NCBI GenBank assembly: GCA_050084515.1
Contig: CM114271.1
Location: 25,854,001 to 25,918,000, forward strand
Direction: 5' to 3'
DNA from: Blasia pusilla
Taxonomy: Eukaryota > Marchantiophyta > Marchantiopsida > Blasiales
Length of the DNA: 64,000 nt
Position 1 is the first letter of the stretch. Each line of letters starts with the position of its first letter. This document shows positions 34,301-46,416 of this stretch, piece after piece. A program made the translations under genes and the position numbers. The notes below the pieces were generated by a model, which did no database searches, had not been told where the DNA came from, and saw nothing but the letters and a program-made list of their open reading frames with translations.

Positions 34301-37300
34301 TTCGTCACTATAAGGTCAGTAGTGCACTCTGCTCACTCATCAACATTTCAACCATTGTCATATTCGTCAGGTTTTCATGAAAGCTTTGATGGGTATGGAG
34401 TCGTATTATACTTTGCCTCTGCATGTTAAGTTGTTTCCTTGTAGTAATTATGGAAGATGATGACTGATATGAATGGGCTATGTTTGCAGGCCTACGTACA
34501 AATCCTTGTCAAGGCTGCAAAATCTAAGAACAGGCGCTGGACAGCACTCAAGTGCCTCGGTGCACTCCTGGAAGCTGTGCCTCACTTCAACTATCGAGAG
34601 AGCCTCCTCTCTGCACTAGTTCCTCGTATGAATTCCTGGGATGATCAATGCTGGTGATTATCAGATATACTACTTTCAGATTGACATGTTCTGATTTATT
34701 TACTTCGATGTCTTTTGCCATGGACCTTGGCCTATTTCTCCCACCTTACTTAAAACTACTACTGTAGGGAGCAATGAGAAAAATAAGCAATTTTGTTGTA
34801 GTACCAGCACTTTGATTGACATAAGCCCTGGAACTTGCAGCAAAACAAGTTGTGATGCTATTATATCACTGTTTAAAAAATTTGGAAAGCAAGGAGGAGA
34901 GGCCACAGTTGAGGCTGTGCAGCTGATCGCAGATTTGGTGAAGCTCCGGAATTGCAACCTGCGTCCTGAAGTTATGCAGGTAACTGGAATTTTTAATTAT
35001 TGGCAAGAAAACAGTTCATTGCAGTTTGTGCGATCATCAGTAAGAAACAGATACAAAGCAGAGCATGGAACTATGGCATGAAGAGTCTGTAAGTTTTTCA
35101 GCCTTATGGTCATTCACTGGCACTTGTACAACCACAGGTGTTTCTTCATTTGTCTTTTGATGAGGACCTGGTAAGGTCCGCTGCTTCTCGAGCTGCTGGG
35201 CAACCTACAATGAAGCCGGGTGAGAAGCAGAAGAAGTCTAAGCGAGAGGAAAAGAAAGAAAAGAAGGCCAAGAAGCGGGAACTTGCAGCAAAATTGAGGA
35301 AAGAGGTGAGTTTGGCAAATATCTACCACATCATGCCTTTTCTCTGTTACTCATGTCCTTTTCTGCAGAGTTTCCGCGTTTCAAAATCATCCATGTCTAC
35401 AAGAATTTTGTGACAAGATGGACTTGGGAAAGGAAATGGAAGTCTGATTGTGGGCGTGAGCAGTATCCCAAGACGGAACTCATTAGTATTCATGCAGAAG
35501 TGGTCATGTACTGTCGCCCCATTGAAACTTATGCTGGTAGAATCTATTATCCACTACACACCTGCTGGGACCAGCAGCCTTAAGTCTAGCACTCCACAAT
35601 TCTCCTGTGATTTGACAGGTTATTTTGCTCATGCTCATGTTCAGCCTGAAGCTCGGCCATAAGAATCAATTGTAATTTGATATCTTGGATATGAATCAAT
35701 GGATTGTTCATATCCAACTTCCGCAGACATGTGGAGGATGCTCCACTTTCAGATAATCTCGTATAGCTTATCTCATATTTACTCCCAGAATTATGCAGCA
35801 TGTCACTCTTCACTCAGAAGCAGTTCTGAAGTGCTTATTCCAAGAAGTTTGCTACTGGAACAATTCATAATATTATGGTCATGCCGTGTTGATAGGTCAA
35901 AGCAGATTTCAAAGAAGCAGCGGTCCTGCCAGAAGTTGCAGAGTACAGAAAACAACAAACTCTGACACTCTCATCAGTGTTTGAAACTTATTTTCGCGTT
36001 TTAAAGACAAGTTTGGAGCTACCCCGGGAGAGGTATAATTCCACCGCCAGAGTTTGCATTCAAAGCAGTTGTCTTTGCAGGAGAGAGTTCTCAATATGTT
36101 TTCTTAGATGGAAGTGTGTGGCTGTTGACAAATGCAAAAGGATTGTACGATCCTGAGTGAGAGGATGGTTTATCTGTTTCATTATGGTTAGAACAAAGTT
36201 TCCCAATGCCAATGTTGTGCAATTGGCTGTGGGCCACACTGAACCACCAAATTCAGTGTGAAAAGAGGCCCCCCCTCCCCCCTTATCTGAACAGATGATT
36301 TCAGCATGTCTCAGTGTTCATTCGGGAATCATGATTTTTACTATTGTCTTTGTTTGTTCAATCAGATATGTTCCTGAAAATGTTGACAAAGCAACATGGA
36401 AAGAGCTTGGGCCTAGACCTCTCCTCGGACCATGTCTGGAGGGCCTGGCAAAGTTTGCACATCTTATCAATGTGGACTTTATGGGTGACCTTCTGGAAGT
36501 GCTCCGCACTCTGGCTAGTGGTGGGAAATTTTCCTCCGAATCTTCAGATGCACCAATCACTGTCTGGGAACAACTGCAATGCTGCATCATTGCTTTCAAA
36601 ATCGTCAAGAACAACATGGATGCACTAAATATTGACCTACGAGAATTTTATGTTCGATTTTATAACTTGCTTCTCGATGCCATGTTTGTCAGGTAATCTC
36701 ATTACCCTGGTTATTACCCCTAGTTAGTTGCTTCTTGTGTCGAGAATGCTTTGGTACTCAAAATGATTAAAGAGAGTAGCAAGGATCTCATTAGCTGGAA
36801 CTGGCTACTGATGTCAGGGAAGATGAAAGAAGCAGAGAAGTGCTGGCACAGGCACTGGAGGTCATGTTGTGGGAGGGACGGCACACTGACATGCAGCGTG
36901 CCGCTGCCTTTGTGAAACGTCTATCAACTCTTGCACTGCACCTTGAGTTTGCAGAGGCTGTAGCTGGTAAGAAGATTTGCTGCTACTGGTTTATGAAGTG
37001 CATGTACAAAATGATCTCTCTTGGCCCTCTATCTGAGTTGCTTTTGTTTGTGGGGATGCTCTGCGGATTAAGCAAATACTTGCGCTTGAATTCATATAAG
37101 AATTGACATAGCTCTGTGTTTTAGAGCGTGGGGTGGTACTTTCCATATCTTTATTTTCAATTCTTGTCTTGGAACATGGTGAAAAGTCCTAGAACACTGT
37201 TCGCTTTGCCTAATCTTACCCTACTTAAAATCGCTCAAAATTTGTGCAGCCCTGGTCACTGTGAGACATTTACTGGTCCGGTACAAAAGGTGCCGCAACA

Positions 37301-37872
37301 TCCTGGAGAATGATGGAGGAGGAGGTCCTGGTGGTGGCATTTCGGTAGCTTTCTATATATCCTTTAAACACCCTTGCGGTCTGCTTTCAACTCCACAAAG
37401 CTCTTCCATAGCTTAAAAGTAGCACACCTGACACATTGTAACTGTTCTCTCGCAGACATTTCATGCAGAAGGCGACGATCCAGACCTCAGTGGAGCCCTA
37501 TCAACAGTATTGTGGGAAATGACTCTGTTATCGGAACACTGCAGTCCTGCTGTTGCAGACATTGCATCAACGCTTGCGACCATGAGTAACTCCACGTCCA
37601 TGGTTCTTCCCACGCTGACACCGACTGAAGCCATAAAGGAACATAGTTCTGTCGTCGCCAAGGTAGAAGTGCACACAAAGCCCCGGAGGAAAAAGTTTCG
37701 TTTGGGCTACAAAGCCCCTTTGACTGATTTTATGACCAGTCTGGAGCACCAATATAACTTGAAAGTCTATGACACCTCTAGTGTAATGGAGGATATCAAA
37801 CCTGTCCAGAAGCTGTTCACGAGTCATTTTAAAGTACTCAAAGCTTTCAAAAGAAGTGACAAGCAAGGTTAG
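31231..37872 (+). CDS. NOC3: Nucleolar complex protein 3 homologue (NOC3)
   Basis: Fourteen exons: 31231-31287, 31984-32129, 32401-32582, 33180-33460, 33646-33854, 34212-34314, 34490-34653, 34841-34979, 35138-35305, 35896-36032, 36366-36692, 36818-36966, 37250-37344, 37456-37872. Every junction keeps frame, giving 857 residues. NOC3 pairs with NOC2 to move pre-60S particles from nucleolus to nucleoplasm, and in yeast also has a replication-initiation role. Visible are a basic start, VEISDEDLEFV, a basic coiled region (about 155-200), the NOC3 N-terminal domain (about 225-320, with RIRLPSEKE), GGEATVEAVQLIADLV, a lysine-rich stretch, VFETYFRVLK, and a CBF/Mak21 domain ending near GALSTVLWEM. 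Intron 1 carries a CT tract at 31301-31349. No defect is seen; the join of exons 2 and 3 is the least certain. Confidence 0.92.
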
Positions 37873-40800
37873 CATTACACTTCAGCTCACAAATTCATAT
37901 ATTGTCCTTTCCCAGCTTGTGATTGCAGAGACTCAAAGCCCACCATGTATTGCAAATCCATCATTCACCAAAGTCTGGATTCAGGTGGAGATGGGTTTCC
38001 TCTCCATCATCTCCCCTTGTGAGAGCAATCTTGTAGCCAACAAATTGTGTGCCCACCCACAGGTTGACCACTCCTAGTCCAAGTTGTGTGCCTATACAAA
38101 CCACCCAGTCAGTTATCTGGCTTCAATGTCACAAAGAGCTCTACAATTAACTTAACAGGTTAGGACAAATGCAGGATGCCACCAAGCACCTAACCGTCGG
38201 AAATTTTGAGGAAGGTGCACCTCAGGGTTTGCCTCGTTGAGTGAACAGCTGAATTGAAACAGCATATGACTTTGAAAGCTAGGGAGAAGAGAAGCCTTTT
38301 CCTCTGATCCATGTGAAATTTAAACAATGTATAGAGGATTCAAAATCAGGATACATATTGGAGTCATAGAGGGTTCCCATCGGCATACAATGCAGTCATG
38401 GAAGCCCCATTGGTGAAAAATTACATTCGGTGGTCATTGGTGTGTCGACCAAACCGAACTAGTGGAAATCTATATCATACATGTGAAGTCCACTTGCCAA
38501 TAGTGAGTGATTTTAAGATTTGAGTGAACATTGTATATGCATGGAATGTGTTTTTATAAGATTGGGCCTTCTCTAGCATCCACACAAAGTTAAACTAATA
38601 AAGTTCAACATCCTCCATGGTTAGAGCCATCAAGAGATATGGCTAAGCCATGGTAATAACATTTACTTAAACAACAGATCTTATTGAATGGTGTTGTAAA
38701 GTTGAAGACATAAAATCGCTACCAAGATTGGAGCTTCAACATTGGTCATAGTTAGAGGATACGTACAGCACAGATTAGAGGGGTCGGAGCCATCAAGAGA
38801 AGTGATAGGGTTGTGGTAAATATCTTTCATTGGACTTGGGATCTTATGAAATGGTGGTGTGAGGTGGAAAACATGGAAGGTATGTATTTATGTCGCTACA
38901 TCCCATGATTGCTCTCACAAGCGGTGATAGAAAGGGCACCCTTGATTTTCCTCTTAGTCCATCAATTCAATGACCGCTGATGGAGCTCTAAAAGTTGTTA
39001 GAATGATCACACGACAACCCATTTTGCTTGCAAATATGGTGAGATGCCTAACATTTTGACGAGATTTTGGTGTAACTAATCGGGTGCCGACCCGCCCCCA
39101 ATAAAACCAAACATTGGTGGGATGAAGCTTCTATTCTTTCCATGATTTTATTTAGTTTACAACTAAAGAAATAGCCAGTTCCTGTGTCCAACACGGGTGA
39201 AAGATTAGCCCAAGAAGACAAAAGCTCGGATGTCTCAAAGACTCTTACATGCTTCGGTTTATAGGGAAAGAGCGACACATGCCAATTAATTACAAGCCCA
39301 AAGGACATGTGTCACCAAGAGGATAACGCTATAAGGGCACTCTCACATAATAATATAGATTATAATTCACGAATTTTCATTGTTTGGTGTAATGTGAGTT
39401 GAATAACAAATACCTTGCAAACCATCCACCTCAATTAGTTTTGAAGATCTCACGATGAGTCCAATCTTATTCCTCGACTTTTCCACACTACATTTATTTT
39501 AAAAAATAAATATGAGTTTCTTACTTGAAAAATAAGGATTACATACCACCATGTAGGAAAGAAATATATCTTTCATTTTAAAATTACAAAATCAATTCAG
39601 AAAATATCCTTAAAAGATAAGATTTTTTTTTCTTACGAAATTGAAAATATTTTCTATAAAAAGAAACTAATTAGTTATCGTTCGAGATCCAATTATACGC
39701 CTTGAAATACACACGTGTCAAAGGGACATTTTGAATTATCTTTTTGAATCATATTCAAAACCTTATTCGTCCAAAATGGTCTAATTTGAAACTCTATATC
39801 TATATCTATATATATAATAATTGGCAACCCCATATGCATAATACGAAAAGATAGTGAGACAATAAGAAAAAATAGGCAACATGTTTGAATTTTTTTGTTT
39901 GAGGCATATTAGATGGGTAGAAATAGACAAAGGAATGACTATGCATTTGAGTGGAAAATATATTAATAAATTAATAATTTACTTAATATTATAATGGGTG
40001 ATTAAAAATATTAATAAAATGAAATAATTCTGACAAATAACCAAAATTTTAGATTTTTTTCCTCAATTCATATCTAATGGAAAGAGAAAATAAATTTTAA
40101 TGGAGAAGGAGTAGATTTTGTTTAAATTTTATGGAAGGGTAAAATTACTTAAGAGATTGGGATATCATTTAAATTTCAATGGAGGATTGTAATTACTAAG
40201 AAGAGTGAAATGTTATTACTCTTCCTATAAAATACAAATTATATTTAAAATTTGAAATTAAGAACGTGATTCTTTTTTAAAATAATGGCAGTAATTCACA
40301 TGTGATATTTTGGGAAAGGAAAATGAATTTGAATGGAAAATAAAAAGGATTTCGTTAATTAAAATTAGCTAAGATTTTGGTTAGTAAATATCATTTTGGT
40401 GGGAAGAGTGGAAGGGGAAGAATAGTTATTATGCGAGCTTTTACGGAGGAATGAAATTATTTAAGGGAGATGGATATTATTTAAAGGTGAAATTTTCTTA
40501 CTCTTTCAAGATTTTAAAAAATGGAAATTATACTTAAATTTTAAAATTAAATATAATTTGAAATTTTAAACATAATTTTTAAAAATTATTATTGACACTT
40601 GTTTTCAAGGCCCTTCTATTGACACGTGGCAATTGGACAGCAAGAAAATGTTTCACATGTTATGGGCAGAAAAAAAAATTTTGAGTTTGTGTGTAGCATC
40701 ATTAATCCCTTCCCTTCATAGGTTATACACTAACAAAAACTCTTCAAACACTTCTTTTTTTTTTCGTGCATCGCATAGGGCACCTTCCTTATCATTATTG

Positions 40801-41233
40801 GAGAGTTTCTTCTTGATTGCAAATACCTCTCTCCTTAACATGTGGCAACCGGGTAACAATAAAATATATTTTAGTCTACTGCAACAAGAAATGTGTGCAC
40901 CACCATTAATCCCTACATTGCATCAAAGTATCAATTAGACTCTATTTAAAACTAAAAAGAAAATTATTATTTACGGCCTCTACAAGTAGGGCTTAAATGA
41001 AATGCGTCCTAGGGATACCGCCACGTCCTCCTTGCAAGCACTCCATGCAGACAAACTTTATACGTGTCGGGCATGGTTACGCCCATGGTAGTAGGTTTGT
41101 TGTGGAGGATCTTCTTTTTGTTCGTGTGTGTTTGAGCCTATTTGTGTGCGTTCGAGCTCCTCCGTGAGCTTGGCTCGTGCGGGCGTCCATCTTCGTGTGA
41201 GTTTTGTGCCTCATCCAAGAGAATGTTGTAACC
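37873..41233. other. AT-rich spacer with old repeats
   Basis: No gene is recognised. A diverged tandem repeat (period about 164 bp) is marked by GAGCCATCAAGAGA at 38623 and 38787. From about 39.35 to 40.6 kb the DNA is very AT-rich with homopolymer runs. The end holds two relatives of the 13.8-kb dispersed repeat (listed separately). The downstream LTR of the gypsy element should lie here but could not be defined. Confidence 0.5.
40612..40930. repeat. Dispersed repeat, copies 2 and 3
   Basis: TTGACACGTGGCAA at about 40618 and a second TGTGGCAACCGGG block near 40841 head two related segments. Both resemble 13785-13965 and each other (ATTATTGGA.AGT, GATTGCAAA, ATTAATCCCT). The two segments appear to be a tandem pair, interrupted by a T-rich insertion at about 40755-40765. 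Confidence 0.55.
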
Positions 41234-41239
41234 CTATAC

Positions 41240-41374
41240 ACATCTTAGACATATCCATCGTCCCATGGGAACTACATCAAGAGGGGGGGTCATACATGAC
41301 ATATGCCACCCTCGAGAACAACCATCACATACCAACATGGTGGGTGCACCCCTCGCAGATCCACACAACATACA
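41240..41374 (-). pseudogene. PHD finger at the integrase C terminus
   Basis: In the frame ending at the TAG 41234-41236, eight ligands follow the exact C4HC3 PHD pattern: C-x2-C, x11, C-x2-C, x4, H-x2-C, x14, C-x2-C (CMLC, CDGC, then W-H and CLRC), with the conserved tryptophan two residues before the last pair. Only one residue follows before the stop. PHD fingers bind the histone H3 tail, often reading lysine-4 methylation, so the domain may have steered integration. It occupies the place taken by a chromodomain in chromoviruses. The zinc ligands are intact even though the rest of the element is decayed. Confidence 0.88.
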
Positions 41375-42480
41375 CCTCAAGCCTAGAGGTACCACTGTCA
41401 AGCTCAGATCCACTATTCCGTCCACGTTCGGAAGATGACATGGCGCACAATTGCGCACATGATCCTTCCAAACCATACCATCCCGTCCCTCCAACATGAG
41501 GACTCTGATCCGTAATACCTCGAGCACACATAGGATCGTTCGCCTTGCATTGACATCTAGCGTCGTGGGCGCCTGCTGTAAATACACGTAATCTCCATGA
41601 TGAAATCTCCTAATCCCTGGACGATAACTTCCTCCAAGAATGGTCGCGTACCTCAATATATCTCTATGCTGAGCGATAGCTAAGTTCTCAAAGGCCATAG
41701 GCATAACTCTACAAAAAATCTCCGCCCTCTGAGAACACGCTTATACCCACACATCTGGATCATCAAGATCTAACACCTCCGCCATATCACGTTGAATAGC
41801 TGTAGGTAAATGTGGCTCTCTCCCAAAGAGCAAAAAGTACGGTGAAAAGACGCCAAGGATTCCTGGCGACTAAAGCAATAAGCCATAGCCAACCATGGCA
41901 AATGTAGGTCCCACTCCCTCAATTGTCCCTGCTGCAAGCCATACTTGCGCAATCCTCTCTTCACGGTTTGTACTACTCTCTCCGCCAACCCATCCGCCTC
42001 AGGATGATCTCTAGATGTGGTACGGTGATCTATCAGCGCTTGATCACACAAGGCTTGAAACTCTCCCCTGAACTCAGTATCCTAGTCAGTCAACACCTCC
42101 CCTGGTGCATCAAAGTGACTAAGCACACGATCTAGAAACGGATAAGCTATTCCCTTGCTCGCCTTGTCCGGTAGTGCCACCAACTCTATCCACTTGGAGA
42201 AATGCTCCACCATGACCAACACGTACCTGTGATGACGCCCTGTCAATGCCAAAGGTCCCGCGAAGTCTAAAATCCACCAATAACTTAAACCCATAATCGG
42301 CAAAGGATGTAACTGCGGAGTGGGAGCTCGCACTCTGTCACATACCATACATCTGGCCACAAATTGTTGTATCTAAGTATGCATGGCGCGCCACCAATAG
42401 TGAACCTGGAGTAAGCTGTAAGTAGGCTTTACTCCAAAATGCCCCAACTCCTCATGGGCATGTCACACTACATGTGCTCG
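41375..42480 (-). pseudogene. Gypsy integrase (zinc-binding, DDE core, C-terminal part)
   Basis: From 5' to 3' on the minus strand: a zinc-binding region with HEELGHFG and later CMVC; the catalytic core with WWILDFAG (first D), EVLTD (second D, followed at once by a stop) and HPEADGLAERVVQTVK (glutamate); then a GDYVYL segment and the NCAPCHLP motif leading into the PHD finger. Integrase inserts the cDNA into the genome. The core is split into frames at 42082-42360 and 41770-42051, with stops and a shift between them, so it is not functional. Confidence 0.88.
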
Positions 42481-42929
42481 TTGGAAAGGATGAGGTACCA
42501 CTCGTATCCTACCATCTTCCCATACGTGCAAAATATGAGTCTCCTCCCACCTAAACCTCTTGGCTCTCTATAGGATCCGATCCCGCTTCCTAGCACTCAC
42601 TATGCTTGCTATGACGCTAGTGCAAGAAAGAACCTCCACGTCGTCATGGATATCACGATCACTTATCGCCTCCTCATTGACCTCCGGATCCAAAGACACA
42701 TCATCTAACCCCACCATTGGAGTCATCACCTGCAGTTGACCTAACATAGTCAACCAACAAAGATAGGCAGATGCATGCCAATCGGGCACCATCTTCTCAT
42801 CACTCTCTCCGTGCCATCGAGCTCTTGTGTCGTCTCTCTGACTCGGACATGGGTTACGACTCAACCCATCCGCATCCTTGTTCAGCCAACCCGGCCTTCG
42901 AACTACCTCAAAATCATACTCCTGTAGTA

Positions 42930-43569
42930 ATAGAGCCTACCTGGCAAGCTTTCCCGTAAGCTTGTCGGACTCCATGAACCACCTCAACGGCTGATGATTA
43001 GTGATAAGTGTGAAAGGGTTGTCGAATAAATAACACCTTAAGTGTGCCATGGCCCACATTGTCGCCAAGCACTCTCCCTTGTAGGAGCTATACTTTGCCT
43101 CTGCAATGTTTGATTGGCTCGCGTAAGCCACAACGAACTTCCTCTTCTCGCCATCCCTCTAAGTAAGCATTACTCCTAGACCCAACATGCTCCATTCCGT
43201 ATGTAATTGGAATGGGCGATCCCTAACCGGTCTCTGAAAAATGGGTGAGGAGGTCAACCTGTCCTTAAGCTCTTGGAATGATCGCTCCTGATCATCTCCC
43301 CACAACCAAACCTGATCAAGTGTCATCAACAAGGTCAAAGACTTCGCGATTGCACTAAGACCCTTAGCATACCGTCCATAGAAGTTTGCCAGTCCAAGAA
43401 ATTCTCGGACTCGACTCACATCTGTAGGGCGTGGAATCTGCGCAATAGCCTCCATCTTTATCTGCTGAATACCTAACCCACTCGGGTATATGGTGTGTCC
43501 CAAGTACTCAATCTGCTCCTGAAAGAATCTGCACTTGCTTGGATGTAACTTCAGTCCATGTAACTGCAA
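42930..43569 (-). pseudogene. Gypsy RT connection and RNase H region
   Basis: The frame 43159-43569 carries LHPSKCRFF, EYLGHTI and REFLGLANFYGRY, the thumb/connection signature of Ty3/gypsy RT. The next frame, 42937-43131, carries RNase H motifs, including the TNHQPLRW site (usually TDHQPL, so a key acidic residue is changed here). A single stop separates the two frames. RNase H removes RNA from the RNA:DNA hybrid during reverse transcription. Confidence 0.85.
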
Positions 43570-44218
43570 TCACCGAAACACCTCCTCCAGGTGTTGCTCA
43601 TGCTCCTCAACCGTGGAACTGAAGATAAGAATATCATCTATGTAACATCGTTCAAAATCCAAGCCAGCCAGAATCCTATCGATCACTCTCTGAAACTCCG
43701 CAGGCGCGTTCTTCAACCCATATGGTAAGAACCGCCACTGATACAAGCAATCCCTCCCGAATCGATCTATCCCCCTGAATGTTGTCTTCTCCCTGTCCTC
43801 CAACCTGATAGGAAGCTGATGATAGCTAGCACGGAGATCTAAAGTACGAACGATCTTTGCATGCCCTACCGCATCAAATATCTCCTCAGGAGTAGGCATG
43901 GTATACCAATCTAACCTCGTTTGTCGGTTGATAGGACGGTAATCTCCACACATCCGCCCTTCCGTCCAATTGCCATACATATCCTTCTTCGCCGGCATGA
44001 TTATGGCAGATGCATACTCCCCATGTGATAACTCCACAAGTCTTTGCCTCCAACAAGTCCTGACTCCTGCTCTGAATCAAGGCTCGCTCCATATTAGAAT
44101 ACTTGTAGGGTCGACGAAAGATTGGTGTATCACTAGCTAACTCAATCCGTATCCCGGGACCCTTCAGCGTACCCAAGTCTCTCATAGTGAAGGCAAGACA
44201 ACTAACGTACCCTCTCAA
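43570..44218 (-). pseudogene. Gypsy reverse transcriptase catalytic core
   Basis: The frame 43570-44037 contains GRMCGDYRPINRQT, TLDLRASYHQ and FLPYGLKNAP, and the catalytic box YIDD at 43633-43644. The upstream frame, to 44218, holds RIELASDTPIFRRPY, which normally precedes the RT palm; a one-base shift near 44.03 kb separates them. The catalytic aspartates are intact, but the polyprotein frame is broken on both sides. Confidence 0.92.
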
Positions 44219-44299
44219 AAACCTATGAACTCGTCGTCACTCTCCTCCTATCAACTTGAGACCTATCACTCGGAAAGAACGCAACCTCCGGCTTTGGTT

Positions 44300-45240
44300 G
44301 CTATGTAGCAACCCTAGCCACCTCTGAAACAACCACTCCACTCTGACATCCTACACCATGCTCCACATCCAAAAAAATGTGGTGCTCTAGCCGCCTTTGC
44401 ACTCTCGGCTCGAACGACGTCCCAGGAAGTCCATGGGTTCCTATCTCTCCTCATCTCGCCCCCAGCCAATGCCTCTACAGACCTAGTAGGCAGGCTAGGG
44501 CTCACCAACGTATGTAAGGTTACCCTCAACTCCCCCATCCTATTGGCCATCGCCAACGGTGATCTATCATCCCGTGTCATCACCTCGGATCGACGCCCTA
44601 AGCCCAAAATAGCATCCATTGTGAGATGTGATGCTCTCTGGACTCCATCGTATGCTCAACTCAGTACCTCTGATGGTATCAGTTTCGTCCATCATAGCTG
44701 TGGATGATGGGCTCGTGATCCAACTCTCGCTGCATCTAACAACACAACAGGTCCCAACCATGACCTCACCTAATGCACACTCGTCATCACACGTGCACAA
44801 GTGTCTCCCAAATAACGGCACGTTCTCCAAAATATACGCCGGAGAACATGTCTGACTTTCTTGCAAGTATCGTACTACTTGCAGCATCTCCCAAAACATC
44901 CTTGACCTCGGATCCTCCAATCCAAATCCTCGGCCAGTTGATGAATGACCCTAACATGGCCATCCTAGAATCACCAAATGAATGGTGCCAACTCTATCCA
45001 GATCCTACGCCCCCACCAAAGAGATGTTAGCGGGTAGTGTATGTTGATATCCCCCTATTGCAGATACCGGTAACAACTTAGGATACCTCTGGACCAATCT
45101 CGCCACCTGATGTATTGATACTTGCTTTGCGGTCTCATCTCTCTCCACATAAAGGTACAAATGCACCCGTATGCCTGCCTGCAATACCGCAGCCAATCCG
45201 GTGCTAATCCCTCTGAAGAGATCTAACACCCTAACACCCT
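44300..45240 (-). pseudogene. Cytosine-5 DNA methyltransferase domain inside gypsy pol
   Basis: Cytosine-5 methyltransferases move a methyl group from S-adenosylmethionine to DNA cytosine. On the minus strand the motifs appear in canonical order. Motif I is VLDLFRGISTGLAAVLQAG (from about 45229), motif II YVERDETA. Motif IV is LVILGWPC (catalytic Cys, 44954-44956), with GHS after one stop codon, then GLEDPRSRMFWE. Motif VI is YILENVP (ENV 44819-44827). Motif VIII is DAARVGSRAHHP in a shifted frame (about 44699-44745), then a degenerate C-terminal part. Spacing I-IV-VI-VIII fits a single methylase. It is broken by TAG codons at 45005-45007 and 44951-44953 and at least one frameshift near 44.75 kb. 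It lies between protease and RT in the same orientation, so it was part of the polyprotein. The target-recognition region is too decayed to assign. Confidence 0.87.
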
Positions 45241-46416
45241 CCTATGGACACTACCATACAACGAATGTGGTATCTAGTGGGATCAACATCTCCACTCCAA
45301 GAGCCTTATCGCCACCTAAAACTCTCGCTGCTCTGGGATAAAGGCATGACTCCATGCCTGCCTCACGAGGTTGTCGGCACTCCCCTGTAGCTTACGAGTC
45401 GTACCCCAAAATAGTGAAGAGGTCTCGCCAACATGGGAAGAGACACCCGCCATGGCCTGTCTCTCCGTGGGACTATCCGCTACTCGGACATTCTCCGCAT
45501 GTGCATTCCCCTCCAACAACTCTCCTGTCCAGCTAACACTACCTGTGAAAGCTGCCAACGTGGTCACATACTCGTCTCGTGCTCGACCACCTCATCCCGC
45601 GAACTGCACCAGTAACTTACTCATCCGCCTGTCACATGACCACCACCTTGGCCGATAAGCAACAGTTTCCTCCTAGAAGTCAAGGATGAATCCAAGGGGA
45701 TATAACACTATACTCCCCACCAACACATCGTATGACTCAGTTGGTGTTGTAATCGCATGTGTGCGCACCATACCACTATTCATCGCATGCTCTGGCTGGA
45801 CTCTGACAACTATCTCCTCTCAAGTCATATATTGCGTGGATGACACGCCCCCCAATTGAGGTCTATATCTGGAATGGAAAAGGCTCAATGTCGGCCTTCT
45901 GTAACCCCAAAGCTAAACAGGACGCCTTCCTAACATCAAGGGTTGTGCTCCCGAATCAAGTAGGATGCGTTGCAGGTGGTATACTATCCCCGTCGGACTA
46001 ACCAAGCAAAATACTACAGCTCGATTATCCAATAACACTACGCCATGTGTCACCACTACTCGCTCTATGGCCGGTCGAGCTGGCATATCTACCAACTTTG
46101 TCGCCGCCGCATACCATGACTCTGTGGGGGACGTCCTGAGCACCTGCTCCAAGGGCAAGTCCACCACCTCCTCAACTACCATTGAATAAGAGGCAGTCAC
46201 CTCTCCACGCTCATACAACGGGGTGGCCAACCAGAACACCTCAGCTGGTCCAACTCCCAACGTCGCAACGAAAATAGTGGAGTCTTGCTCACTCTGGTGG
46301 CCACCTCCAACACTATGGTTGACATTGACTCCACTCGAGCGGACATAGGAGTTGTCACTCCAACTCCTCATGACGTCGATGCACCTCCCTGACCTGTAGG
46401 CACCGCTGGTTGTCAA
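45241..46416 (-). pseudogene. Gypsy aspartic protease region
   Basis: RILLDSGAQPLMLG near the end of the frame 45913-46416 carries the D-S-G-A protease active site (45946-45957). A YDVLVG segment, typical of the protease end, is found downstream near 45.73 kb in another frame. The protease cuts the Gag-Pol polyprotein. The following 400 bp, up to the methyltransferase, includes an open piece at 45316-45567 without a recognised domain. Confidence 0.75.
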
